Source: Fusobacterium ulcerans (GTDB lineage: Bacteria; Fusobacteriota; Fusobacteriia; Fusobacteriales; Fusobacteriaceae). From it: 64,000 nucleotides of DNA. The DNA lies in the NCBI RefSeq assembly GCF_003019675.1, contig NZ_CP028105.1, positions 1,070,282-1,134,281 of the forward strand, written 5' to 3'. A model generated the notes under the pieces. That model had not been told where the DNA came from. It saw only the letters and a program-made list of their open reading frames with translations, and searched no databases. Numbering within the stretch: the stretch's first letter is position 1; the number at the start of each line of letters is the position of its first letter. Positions 54,719-64,000 of this stretch are shown here, piece by piece. The position numbers were made by a program, and so were the translations under genes.

Positions 54719-57700
54719 TTAGAATTTATATCCTATTCCTACTCCAGCTATCCATTCACTTTCAGTTTTATTCTTACTAGAATTATGGTGTGAATCTTTT
54801 TCCAATATATAAGTTCCTTTTATATCAAATAGAATTCCATTTTCAAGTTCCAAATTATATTTTACATTTATTCCTACATTATCTTCATTTTTGTGTGCTA
54901 CAAGAATATCAAAATCTGATCCATCTTCAAATCTTCCTGTGATATATCCTTCCTCTGCTCCATCAAGTATTTTTGTATAGCTTACTCCTGCTGACAGAGT
55001 AGTCTTTCCTTTTCCATGTGGTATTACTTTTTTAAGATCTATTCCCACTTTTCCTACAGTGTAGTCAAATGATTTTGAATCAGTTTTTATAGCCAAATCT
55101 CCACTTCCTTCATCAGCACCTTTTTGATCTACATATGTATATGACAAAGTTGCATAAGGTTCTAGGAATAGATTATCTCCTATTGAATCAGAATATCTTC
55201 CATTTAAATAAATATCATATGCCATATCAGAATATTTATCACTGTAATTATATCCTCTTATTGTTCCTCTGTCTGCATCATATTTTGAATACTGTGCTCC
55301 TGCTCCTGCTTTCAATGTTAGATTTCCTCTGTAGTTTTCTGCAAATACACCAACATATCCACTGTTTCCTTTTACTTTTGACATAGATAGTTCAGCTTCA
55401 CTTCTAGCTCCACCAATAGTCAATCCTAAAGATGTATTTTCTGAATATCCATATTTAGCCAGCATATATGCCCCTACTAATTTCATATCCGCATCTGTAT
55501 CTGATGTTCCTATATCAAATTTATGGTAATTTCTACCATAGTAAGTATCTGTAGTTCCTCCATCAGCATCATTAGTAATTCCACCCATTATAAGCCATTT
55601 ATCTACATTTGGTCTAAATTGATTATCTATCACTATATCTCTGAACATTCCCATTGATCTTCTTGATAATTCAGAACTATATGAATAAGGGCTAGCTGTG
55701 TATATTTTTTCTAAATAAGATAAAAGTCTTGACATTTGTTCTCTATCACTTACTGATGTATAATCTCCTTTTTTCTGTAGCTCCTTACTTAAAGTAAGAA
55801 TATCTTTTAAAGCAATAAAATTTCCATCTGCACTTGAATATATTCCTTTATATATTTCATTTAATTTCAGGTATCTTTGAGTATCTTCAGTTGGAGTATC
55901 TGTACCTGTACCTCCTCCACTTCCACCTCCATCTTCTATTTTATCTATAGTAAATAAATCTTTCGCAGCCCCTATTTTTATATCACCTTTTAGGGCATCT
56001 TCTTCTTTTTCATTTAAAACTATCGCTTTATCTAATATAGAATTAGTTTTTACAAATAAGTTACTTTGATTTAAAGTTATTCCATTCATAGCTATTATTG
56101 AATTTTTACTCAATCCATTTGTTATAAGGTTTAAAACTCCAATATTATTATAATCTACATGTGGATCTGTTTCATCTATAGTTTGTTTCTCTTTTTCCTG
56201 ATTCATACCTCCAGTGATTTCCAACTTTCCCTCATCTCTAGTTGCATCATATAATGCATGTCCTATATATCTTCCTGCTGTATCTGCTTTTGTACTATCT
56301 ATTCTTAAATTAAGAATTCCTCCAGCTTCTATATTTATAGTATTTACTCCTGATACATGTAAATCAGCTAACTTTCCATCACTGTCTATAGTTTTATCAT
56401 ATAGAGTAACATCAGTTCCACTCTCTACATTAATATTTTCAAAATTAGATATATCATGAAGAATATTTATTTCCTTTGTTTCTGGGACTGTAAAATCACC
56501 ATTTGAACTTACTTCCATTCCAAAATTAAGTATATCTGTATCATATCCCCCATCCATATTTCCATTGATTATAGTTCCATTTCCTACAGTTACAGTATCA
56601 TTTCCATCTCCCATTTGTATGTCTCCATTGATTATTGTATCTTGAATTTCATTATTTCCATTTGTATAAGTAATATTTCCTGATTGAAGTATTAGTGTAT
56701 CTGCATTCCCACTTCCTAATATAATAGTCTTACTTGCATCTATTCCACCATTTACAATAGTTCCTGCTAAAGTAAGATCTGTATCATCACCATTAAATAC
56801 AACTGCTGTTCCATAGGCATTGATTATAGAGCCTGTAACTTCATCATTATTAGTTGTAACTTTATAGGTATTTGTTACAGCATTTAATATTGAATTTTCT
56901 TTCTTTCCATTAAATGGATTCTTTCCTGATTTATTATCATTATTTTCTATATTCATCTCTCTAAATAATTCATTTTCAGCTGCATCATATCCTGCCAATA
57001 CATGTGGGTTTTCTACAGATCCAGCTTCTACTTCTATTTCCCCTCCTACCTTTGTAATATAAAGTCCATAATTATTTTCACTTTTTATCTTCCTATTCTT
57101 AGGCCATCCTTTATCTATAATTGAATTTTGGCTTGTTACAAGTATTCCATAGTTATTTAAAGTTGTTATTTCTCTTGAATCAAAATTATCTCCAAATTTT
57201 ATAGCAGCATCTTTTCCATATATTACACCAGTATTTTCTAATGTTCCTACTTTCCCATTAGTTATATACATTCCATAACCATTATCATTACCACTTATTA
57301 TTCCTCCATTTCTTAAAGTTGTTATATTTCCTTTATAAGTAACTGTAGTATCACCTAAATTTATTCCATAACTTCCACCAGAAGTATTGCTACTTATTAT
57401 CCCTATATTGTCTAGTACTTGCATATTCCCGTTATATAAGTCTATTCCATAAGTTTCGTCATTATTTCCATTACCACTTATTATCCCTATATTTTTTAAA
57501 GTTGTTATATTTCCTCCAGAAGTATTACCTATATTTATTCCATAACTTTTAGTAGATTCTCCACTGCTAGTTCCATTTATTATTCCTATATTATCTAATT
57601 TATCTATTGTTCCTTTAGATAGATTTATTCCATAAGCATAAGAAGTAAGTGTTCCTCCTGAAATACTTCCATTTATAAGACCTGTATTTTTCAGTATTTT

Positions 57701-58213
57701 CATTTCTTTACTCTGAAGTATTCCTAATTTTATTCCTGATCCAGAATTAAGTCCTTTACCTCCACCTATACCATTTATCAATCCTTCATTGTTCAATGTT
57801 GTTACTAGTGCATTATCTATATTTATTCCATATGCTGACTTAGAAGCTTCGTTAGTAGTTCCTTCTATAGTGCCTTTATTTATAAAACCCAAACCTGTCA
57901 CATCAATTAATTTTAAACCAAATCCATTACCATTATCGTTAGTAGTTCCAGATAGAAGTATATTATTTGTATAAACATCATCTTCCCAAGTATTCCATTC
58001 CAAATATGGATTCTTACTTTGAAGTCTACTTTCATTTTCAGTACTAAATTGTGTAGTACCTTTATCTTTTTTTATTATCAAATAATTTTTACCATTATTA
58101 GCCCCTGCTGCTAAGGTGCATGATAATAAAAATCCAACTGCCACTCCTATTGTTATATTTCTTCCTCTTTTCTTATTATTGCTCTTCATCGCTTTCATTA
58201 TTTTTTCAATCAT
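54719..58213 (-). CDS. Autotransporter (type Va) under a putative invertible promoter
   Basis: 1164 residues. Signal region with basic start and hydrophobic helix (about 1-38, VAVGFLLSCTLAAGA); a passenger (about 40-830) with repeated NIGIISG, GTIxG and YGINLG turns typical of a beta-helix, a Gly-rich linker (GGGSGGGTGT near 745), and a C-terminal barrel of about 280 residues (885-1164) starting SRRSMGMFRDIVIDNQF and ending in Phe (GVGIGYKF). AGGAGG precedes the ATG. It has no good fixed promoter directly upstream, only the invertible segment. Co-transcribed with the two HU-like genes. Likely a surface adhesin or matrix protein. Confidence 0.88.
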   Translation of the reverse strand: MIEKIMKAMKSNNKKRGRNITIGVAVGFLLSCTLAAGANNGKNYLIIKKDKGTTQFSTENESRLQSKNPYLEWNTWEDDVYTNNILLSGTTNDNGNGFGLKLIDVTGLGFINKGTIEGTTNEASKSAYGINIDNALVTTLNNEGLINGIGGGKGLNSGSGIKLGILQSKEMKILKNTGLINGSISGGTLTSYAYGINLSKGTIDKLDNIGIINGTSSGESTKSYGINIGNTSGGNITTLKNIGIISGNGNNDETYGIDLYNGNMQVLDNIGIISSNTSGGSYGINLGDTTVTYKGNITTLRNGGIISGNDNGYGMYITNGKVGTLENTGVIYGKDAAIKFGDNFDSREITTLNNYGILVTSQNSIIDKGWPKNRKIKSENNYGLYITKVGGEIEVEAGSVENPHVLAGYDAAENELFREMNIENNDNKSGKNPFNGKKENSILNAVTNTYKVTTNNDEVTGSIINAYGTAVVFNGDDTDLTLAGTIVNGGIDASKTIILGSGNADTLILQSGNITYTNGNNEIQDTIINGDIQMGDGNDTVTVGNGTIINGNMDGGYDTDILNFGMEVSSNGDFTVPETKEINILHDISNFENINVESGTDVTLYDKTIDSDGKLADLHVSGVNTINIEAGGILNLRIDSTKADTAGRYIGHALYDATRDEGKLEITGGMNQEKEKQTIDETDPHVDYNNIGVLNLITNGLSKNSIIAMNGITLNQSNLFVKTNSILDKAIVLNEKEEDALKGDIKIGAAKDLFTIDKIEDGGGSGGGTGTDTPTEDTQRYLKLNEIYKGIYSSADGNFIALKDILTLSKELQKKGDYTSVSDREQMSRLLSYLEKIYTASPYSYSSELSRRSMGMFRDIVIDNQFRPNVDKWLIMGGITNDADGGTTDTYYGRNYHKFDIGTSDTDADMKLVGAYMLAKYGYSENTSLGLTIGGARSEAELSMSKVKGNSGYVGVFAENYRGNLTLKAGAGAQYSKYDADRGTIRGYNYSDKYSDMAYDIYLNGRYSDSIGDNLFLEPYATLSYTYVDQKGADEGSGDLAIKTDSKSFDYTVGKVGIDLKKVIPHGKGKTTLSAGVSYTKILDGAEEGYITGRFEDGSDFDILVAHKNEDNVGINVKYNLELENGILFDIKGTYILEKDSHHNSSKNKTESEWIAGVGIGYKF

Positions 58214-58257
58214 AAATTTCCCCTCCTACACATCTTTAAATCCAAATAAAGGAAACT

Positions 58258-58283
58258 GTTCTCTTTTATGTATAAAAGCGAAC
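58258..58283 (+). repeat. Inversion site, left
   Basis: A near-perfect dyad: 12-base arm starting GTTC, central GT, 12-base arm ending CGAAC. Only one position per arm (T in the left arm, C in the right) breaks the symmetry. Confidence 0.75.
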
Positions 58284-58359
58284 TTTTAGAGGCCTAAAAT
58301 GCCTGTTTTTAAAGAAGCTATGTTTTTAGATGTGCATTCCTTGATTGTTTTCATGTTAG

Positions 58360-58388
58360 TTGACTTTTTCAATTTTTAAGACTATACT
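58360..58388 (+). promoter_or_regulatory. Promoter inside the invertible segment (currently facing right)
   Basis: TTGACT (58360-58365), 17 bases, TATACT (58383-58388). After inversion the -10 would lie at about 58308-58313 on the minus strand, roughly 95 bases before the autotransporter ATG. On the minus strand of the present orientation the best match (TTGAAA with a poor AACAAT) is weak. Confidence 0.7.
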
Positions 58389-58412
58389 CGACATAATAGA
58401 CCCATAAAAAGA

Positions 58413-58438
58413 GTTCGCTTTTATACATAAAGACGAAC
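58413..58438 (-). repeat. Inversion site, right
   Basis: Same site in reverse orientation: arm GTTCGCTTTTAT, central AC, arm ATAAAGACGAAC. It matches the reverse complement of the left site at 23 of 26 positions. Confidence 0.75.
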
Positions 58439-58651
58439 TTTTGAACGATAAAATGATTTAAAGCTATTCTTTGCTCACTATATTTTTAAAATGATTTATT
58501 TTATTCTGTATTTATTAAACTATATCAAACTTCTTCTTAATACTTTATCTTCATTCTCTTTTTTTATCTGTATATTGTTATTTTTCATATAAAAAATATT
58601 ATTTTATAGATATATAATTTTTTCTTATAGATGTTTATTTTATAAACTGTA

Positions 58652-58702
58652 AACTAAAAAAACTTCCAACAGAATATAACTCTGTCAGAAGTTTTTTTAG
58701 TT
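58652..58702. terminator. Strong bidirectional terminator right of the switch
   Basis: AACTAAAAAAACTTC and GAAGTTTTTTTAGTT form a perfect 15-bp stem, with ACAGA/TCTGT inside. It would stop transcription from the right-facing promoter before the AraC gene. The stretch 58442-58651 is AT-rich with no convincing frame. Confidence 0.75.
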
Positions 58703-58869
58703 AAATGTGTAATTTAATTAATACTGGAAAAAAATTTTATATTTATTTTATATCTCTTTTTCATGGCGTTCGTGTTACAAATAAAATACTTTTTATTGCA
58801 ATAAGCAATATCTTACAAGAAAAAAATTCAAAGTTATGTTAAAATATTCCTAATACACAGGAGGACATT

Positions 58870-59715
58870 ATGAAAAAAGAGAGCAGAACTATTATATTTG
58901 ATAATGAATTAAATATAGAAGCGTACAGTTTTAAAGGTGTAATGCAAAAATTTCCAAATCATTTTCATAAACATTATGTAATTGGTTTTATTGAAAGAGG
59001 AGAAAGAAAACTTTCATGCCTTAATAAAGAATATATAGTTGGAAGTGGGGATATTACAATTTTTAATCCTTATGATGTCCATACCTGCGAACAAATAAAT
59101 GAGCTCCCTCTTGATTACAGATGTCTTAATATTTCTGAAGAAATCATGGAGAAAATTATAACGAATATTACAGAAACAATAGTTAATATCAATTTTTCTT
59201 CAACAGTTATAACTAATCTTTATCTATCTTCTTTAATAAAAGAGCTTCATTCATTAATAACAGAAAAATCTAAAGAATTTAGAAAAGAGGAAGTTTTTAT
59301 ACTTATTATAGAATATCTAATAAAATACTACTCTATTTCTGTTGAAAATAATTATCCTATAAAACAAAGTAAAAATATAAAGAAAGTTTGTGAGTTTTTA
59401 GAAAAAAACTTTGATAAAAATATTTCACTTGATATACTTACTTCTCTTACAGATTTTAGTAAATACCATCTTCTTCGCTCTTTTACTAAAGAAACTGGTA
59501 TTACTCCTTACGGATATCTTGAAACTATAAGAATTGAAAAAGCTAAAAATTTTCTTGAGAGAAAAATATCTCCAGCTGAAACAGCTTTCCTTACAGGATT
59601 CAGTGATCAAAGTCACTTCAGTAATTTTTTTAAAAAGTTCATAGGACTGACACCTAAACAGTACCAAAATATTTTTATTAACAAAAATAAACCTTTGGAG
59701 GAAATACATGAATAA
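58870..59715 (+). CDS. AraC-family transcriptional regulator
   Basis: 281 residues. N-terminal cupin-like sensing domain (residues 1-150, with HFHKHYVIGFIERGE and NPYDVHTCE), then two helix-turn-helix motifs in the last 100 residues (DFSKYHLLRSFTKETGITPYGYL and FLTGFSDQSHFSNFFKKFIGLTPKQY). AGGAGG precedes the ATG. The DMT gene overlaps its end by eight bases, so it most likely controls that exporter, in response to a small molecule. Confidence 0.88.
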   Translation: MKKESRTIIFDNELNIEAYSFKGVMQKFPNHFHKHYVIGFIERGERKLSCLNKEYIVGSGDITIFNPYDVHTCEQINELPLDYRCLNISEEIMEKIITNITETIVNINFSSTVITNLYLSSLIKELHSLITEKSKEFRKEEVFILIIEYLIKYYSISVENNYPIKQSKNIKKVCEFLEKNFDKNISLDILTSLTDFSKYHLLRSFTKETGITPYGYLETIRIEKAKNFLERKISPAETAFLTGFSDQSHFSNFFKKFIGLTPKQYQNIFINKNKPLEEIHE

Positions 59716-60610
59716 TAAAAACACTTTAGGACATATTTCTGCTATTCTTACAGTACTTATATGGGGAACAACTTTCATTTCTACTAAAGTTCTTCTTACA
59801 CATTTTACACCAATTGAGATACTATTTTTTCGTTTCACTCTAGGATTTGTTGCTCTGCTTATTATATACCCACACAGACTGATTCTTACAGATAAAAAAC
59901 AGGAAAAATTATTTATGTTGGCTGGGTTGTGTGGAGTTACATTATATTTTCTCTTTGAAAATATAGCTTTGACTTATTCCTTTGCTTCTAATATAGGAGT
60001 TATTGTTTCTATCTCTCCATTTATTACAGGAATACTTACTCATTTTTTTCTAAAGCAGGAAAAGTTAAAACTGACTTTCTTTCTTGGGTTTCTTGTGTCT
60101 ATAACAGGAGTAGCTCTTATCAGCTTTAATGGAAGCACAGTTTTAAAACTTAACCCAATAGGAGATATTCTTGCTGTACTAGCAGCAGCTACATGGTCTG
60201 TTTATTCTATAGTTACAAAAAAAATAAGTGATTATCAATACAACACAATACAAGCAACAAGAAGAATATTTTTCTATGGATTGATATTTATGCTTCCAGG
60301 TCTTTTCTTTTTTGATTTCCGTTTAGGAGCAGAAAGATTTAGAGATCCTCTTGTTCTTTTTAATATATTATTTTTAGGATTTGGAGCTTCTGCTGTATGT
60401 TTTGTTACTTGGAATCTATCTTTAAAACTTTTAGGAGTATTAAAAACAAGTGTATATATTTATGCTGTTCCAGTTATAACAGTGGCTTTTTCAGCTCTTA
60501 TACTTAAAGAAAAAATAACTCCTATTGCTATGTTTGGAACTTTTCTTACACTAGCAGGATTGTTTATTTCAGAAAATAGACTTACTTTGAAAAAAGAAAA
60601 AAACAAATAA
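59708..60610 (+). CDS. EamA/DMT-family transporter
   Basis: 300 residues, ten hydrophobic helices in two EamA repeats (HISAILTVLIWGTTFISTKVLL at the start; GDILAVLAAATWSVYSIVTKK at the second repeat). Usual export of amino acids or metabolites. Start with GGAGG seven bases upstream inside the end of the AraC gene. Confidence 0.88.
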   Translation: MNNKNTLGHISAILTVLIWGTTFISTKVLLTHFTPIEILFFRFTLGFVALLIIYPHRLILTDKKQEKLFMLAGLCGVTLYFLFENIALTYSFASNIGVIVSISPFITGILTHFFLKQEKLKLTFFLGFLVSITGVALISFNGSTVLKLNPIGDILAVLAAATWSVYSIVTKKISDYQYNTIQATRRIFFYGLIFMLPGLFFFDFRLGAERFRDPLVLFNILFLGFGASAVCFVTWNLSLKLLGVLKTSVYIYAVPVITVAFSALILKEKITPIAMFGTFLTLAGLFISENRLTLKKEKNK

Positions 60611-60644
60611 TAATCTTTGGTCTATCGTTCCATTAAATATAGCA

Positions 60645-60827
60645 ATGAAATTTAAAGAAACCTCCCCAATAAAAATATCAAGATTTAACTGTTCAATTCC
60701 TAAAAAAACAATATATAAAATATTAAATAGAAAATCAAATCCAGCAGCTGAATCATCTATTCGAATTTTTGAACAAGAATTAGAAGAATTTATTAAAAAT
60801 AACAACTATATCCATAAAATCATTTAG
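60645..60827 (+). pseudogene. Possible remnant of a small DNA-binding protein
   Basis: A 60-codon open frame without a ribosome site. RFNCSIPKKTIYKILNRKSNPAAESSIRIFEQ reads like the second half of an HTH domain (turn, recognition helix, following helix). The frame stays open a little upstream without a start. It may be the decayed end of a regulator. Weak evidence; could also be chance. Confidence 0.3.
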
Positions 60828-60832
60828 ATAAA

Positions 60833-60880
60833 AAAAGTACACTTTCAATATTGGTTTTTTCAATAGTTAAGTGTACTTTT
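60833..60880. terminator. Bidirectional terminator
   Basis: AAAAGTACACTT and AAGTGTACTTTT form a perfect 12-bp stem, with ATATTGG/CAATAGTT inside. It separates the DMT region from the convergent Sel1-repeat gene. Confidence 0.7.
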
Positions 60881-60888
60881 CAGTCTAT

Positions 60889-61746
60889 TTAATTTTTATT
60901 ATTTTCTACCATCTCTTTATACTTTTTAGAAAGCTCTTTCTTTCCTTGATCTGAATAGAAAAGCCCTAAGTTGTACTGAGCATCTTTTAATCCATCATCT
61001 GCTGCCATTTTATAATATTTCTCTGCTAAATCATATTTTTTCTGTTCTTCATAAAGTATACCAAGGTTATTTTGAGCTTCTAAATCTCCTTGATCTGAAG
61101 CAATTTTCCAATATTTTTCTGCCTGGGTATATTTTTTCTGATTTTTATATAGAAGTCCCAAGTTGTACTGAGCATCCATATCTCCCTGATCAGCAGACAT
61201 TTTATAATACTTTTCTGCTAAATCATATTTTTTCAGCTCATCATACAAACATCCTAAATTATATTGAGCTCCTTTATCTCCCTGTATTGCCGCCATTTTG
61301 TAATATTTCTCTGCCTCATTAAAATTTTTCTGTTCATCATACAAACATCCAAGATTATATTGAGCATCTTTATCTCCCTGTATTGCTGCCATTTTATAAT
61401 ATTTTTCTGCTTCAGCAAATTTTTTCTGATCATCATATAGAACTCCCAAATTATATTGAGCATCCTTATCCCCTTGTATTGCTGCCATTTTATAATATTT
61501 TTCAGAAAAATCAGTTCTTCCAGTATCTTCATACAATATTCCCAGAGCATATTGAGCCTCTATGTCTCCCTGATCTGCTGCCATTTTCCAATATTTTTCT
61601 GCCATGTCATAATTTCCTTCTTCATAATAGAAATTTCCTTGATTTACTTGATCCTTTATATTTCCTGTTGCAAAAACAATATTTCCTAAACTTAATAATA
61701 AAATAACTACATAAAAAACAAGTTTAAATCTATTTTTTAATTCCAA
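60889..61746 (-). CDS. Exported Sel1/TPR-repeat protein
   Basis: About 285 residues from a TTG start at 61746, seven bases after AAAGGAGG; the ATG seven codons upstream would place that site inside the gene. Signal peptide (about 1-26, ending NIVFATG), then seven to eight 36-residue repeats of the form AEKYYKMAAIQGDKDAQYNLGCLYD, the Sel1-like TPR pattern. Periplasmic or surface adaptor for protein interactions. DNA of the central repeats is nearly identical (for example around 61250-61500), so copy number may vary. Confidence 0.8.
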   Translation of the reverse strand: MELKNRFKLVFYVVILLLSLGNIVFATGNIKDQVNQGNFYYEEGNYDMAEKYWKMAADQGDIEAQYALGILYEDTGRTDFSEKYYKMAAIQGDKDAQYNLGVLYDDQKKFAEAEKYYKMAAIQGDKDAQYNLGCLYDEQKNFNEAEKYYKMAAIQGDKGAQYNLGCLYDELKKYDLAEKYYKMSADQGDMDAQYNLGLLYKNQKKYTQAEKYWKIASDQGDLEAQNNLGILYEEQKKYDLAEKYYKMAADDGLKDAQYNLGLFYSDQGKKELSKKYKEMVENNKN

Positions 61747-61824
61747 ATAAATCCCTCCTTTATTCATCTTACTTTAATTCTACATTTTTTCAAAAAAAAT
61801 TACAATCTTTCTTTAAGCTTATAA

Positions 61825-61852
61825 AAAAGCAGTACTATTTATACTGCCTTTT
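61825..61852 (-). terminator. Terminator of the YcxB-like gene
   Basis: GCAGTA and TACTGC with AAAA/TTTT arms (one mismatch); T run follows on the minus strand. It touches the stop codon of the gene. Confidence 0.5.
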
Positions 61853-62285
61853 ACTTTTTTATATTTTTACATTTTCTCTCTATAAATTGTTTGAATTTAT
61901 GGAATGTTCCTACAGAGAAACTGTCTTTTCTTACAATTATCCCATTCTGCTTTCCAATCATTAACACATAGAGCTTTTTCAAATCATGTATTTTTTTTAT
62001 TTGATTATAATCAAACTCCATAAAAATTTTTCCTTCCTCCAGAGTTATTACATCCTCTCCAAAGCGAAAAATACTTTCTGTATGTACTCCATTATGGATA
62101 GCAAGAGCATTTTTCAGCATATCCTTACTTACTTTCATATGGATAAAATATATAGCTAATGAAAAGAAAAACATGATGACAAATACAAGTATCTCAAAAC
62201 TGCTTCTTCTTCTCATAATATTTAAATATGTTACAAAAAAACATATTACTGCAAGAATAACTCCACATATTCTTAAACGTTTCAT
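61851..62285 (-). CDS. YcxB-like membrane protein
   Basis: 144 residues. Two membrane helices (about 8-22 and 30-48), then a soluble domain with FRFGEDVITLEEG, FDYNQIKKIHDLKKLYVLMIGKQNGIIVRKDSF and a closing helix with F-KxF---I-ER. This is the pattern of YcxB-like C-terminal domains, including the KDxF stretch. Function unknown; alone in its unit. The gap 62286-62530 is AT-rich and holds the eno terminator. Confidence 0.65.
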   Translation of the reverse strand: MKRLRICGVILAVICFFVTYLNIMRRRSSFEILVFVIMFFFSLAIYFIHMKVSKDMLKNALAIHNGVHTESIFRFGEDVITLEEGKIFMEFDYNQIKKIHDLKKLYVLMIGKQNGIIVRKDSFSVGTFHKFKQFIERKCKNIKK

Positions 62286-62487
62286 AATTATCCCTTTCAG
62301 ATACTCTATAAAAATATTTTTAGTGACATAGTATCTGTTTTCAAATAAAAGTTCTATATCTATCCCCTCACTTTCTCTTTTATATCAATTATATCATATA
62401 TTTTAAACTAAAAAAATTTTCACTTTTCTCTTTATAGAAAGTTTTATGTTTTGAAGATAGCTACTGTTTTTATTTTCCCATTAAAAA

Positions 62488-62508
62488 AACCGGCATTTTC
62501 AGCCGGTT
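62488..62508 (-). terminator. Terminator of eno
   Basis: AACCGGC and GCCGGTT stem with a seven-base loop; on the minus strand it is followed by seven T. Confidence 0.8.
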
Positions 62509-62530
62509 CTCATAAATATATTATTTTAAA

Positions 62531-63838
<1,308 letters not shown>

Positions 63839-63883
63839 TTAAAAAAACCTCCTAATAAATTATATCTTTAATCTATCATTATC

Positions 63884-63912
63884 ATTATACCATAGTTTAA
63901 AAAATATTTAAA
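63884..63912 (-). promoter_or_regulatory. Promoter of eno (extended -10)
   Basis: On the minus strand TGGTATAAT at 63884-63892, an extended -10; the -35 region (around TTTAAA) is weak. About 45 bases before the start codon. Confidence 0.5.
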
Positions 63913-63923
63913 TTAATTTACCC

Positions 63924-64000
63924 TTATTTTACTTCAATTACTTTTACAGAGTTAGTAGTTCCTCTTTTGAATACACTTTCTCCACAGATAGCAACTACTA
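63924..64000 (-). CDS. pyk: Probable pyruvate kinase, C-terminal end only
   Basis: Only 25 codons before the stop at 63924-63926, the rest lies beyond the right edge. The visible end, GESVFKRGTTNSVKVIEVK, matches the closing GTTN-(x)-VKV strand of pyruvate kinases. Pairing with eno would put two consecutive glycolytic steps side by side. The identification is based on this short stretch only. Confidence 0.5.
   Translation of the reverse strand, partial: VVAICGESVFKRGTTNSVKVIEVK

Larger units (their letters stand above)
58258..58438. other. Putative invertible promoter segment (phase switch)
   Basis: Two 26-bp sites in inverted orientation (58258-58283 and 58413-58438) flank about 130 bases. 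They share a perfect 20-bp core, TTTATGTATAAAAGCGAACT at 58265-58284 and its inverse at 58412-58431. Inside lies a near-consensus promoter on the plus strand. Inversion about 58348 would turn that promoter toward the autotransporter start at 58213. In the sequenced state it reads away, so the operon should be OFF or low. Confidence 0.75.

Noticed and set aside
54719-58213. The LLSC stretch of the second autotransporter as a lipobox
   Set aside because: The signal continues to a normal AAGA-like cleavage region and autotransporters are not usually lipidated at the passenger; left as an ordinary signal.
58442-58651. A small gene driven by the right-facing promoter of the switch
   Set aside because: No frame with a ribosome site was found; the interval is AT-rich and ends in a strong terminator.
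61254-61706. Frames on both strands within the Sel1-repeat gene
   Set aside because: Shadows of the repeat coding sequence; the signal peptide and repeat pattern support only the minus-strand frame ending at 60889.

Overview
The window is low-GC, gene-dense DNA from a diderm anaerobe, almost certainly a Fusobacterium. A species of the larger-genome group (varium, ulcerans or mortiferum type) is my guess. The evidence is a type Vd phospholipase autotransporter of the FplA type, a giant autotransporter with the N-terminal region typical of fusobacterial adhesins, very AT-rich codon use, and strong AGGAGG ribosome sites. No plasmid or prophage signature was seen. The only insertion sequence is one IS200/IS605-type element.

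Layout. 1-7787 (minus): an eleven-gene type II secretion / type IV pilus-like operon (pseudopilins, GspE, GspF, GspG, prepilin peptidase, GspI/J/K, GspL, and a GspM-like gene running off the left edge). 8040-8924: a ferritin-like/VIT1 fusion. 9313-16657: a nikABCDE-type nickel (or metal-chelate) importer joined to a DinF-type MATE exporter and an aspartoacylase-family hydrolase. 17669-29173: a coiled-coil exported protein, a 3387-residue autotransporter and two small cytosolic proteins, one probably DNA-binding. 29731-30694 (minus): an eleven-gene tRNA operon with a strong promoter and a terminator. 31326-33222: a DUF1576 membrane protein and a Nudix hydrolase. 33286-41289 (minus): an ABC exporter, then a tight ftsX-envC-nadK-recN-(degenerate Xer)-era cluster. 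41379-43159: a split transketolase. 43923-48200: the str operon (rpsL-rpsG-fusA-tuf). 48339-50246: an ABC-F ATPase. 50410-52716: fplA. 53416-54135: an IS200-like element. 54139-58213 (minus): a second autotransporter (1164 residues) followed by two HU-like genes. 58870-60610: an AraC regulator with a DMT exporter. 60889-62285: a Sel1-repeat protein and a YcxB-like membrane protein. 62531-64000: eno and the 3' end of a probable pyk.

The most interesting item is at 58258-58438, directly upstream of the second autotransporter. Two 26-bp near-palindromic sites in inverted orientation (20 bp of them perfect) bracket about 130 bp that carries a near-consensus promoter (TTGACT, 17 bp, TATACT). In the sequenced orientation this promoter points away from the autotransporter. 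Flipping the segment would aim it at the autotransporter-HU-HU operon, so this looks like an ON/OFF phase-variation switch captured OFF. No functional recombinase is encoded in the window; the only Xer-like protein present has lost key catalytic residues.

Both autotransporter operons end with small proteins that include DNA-binding types, a recurring arrangement worth testing. The rest is mostly housekeeping. Limits: assignments come from reading motifs and remembered family features, with no database search; promoters and terminators are pattern matches only.
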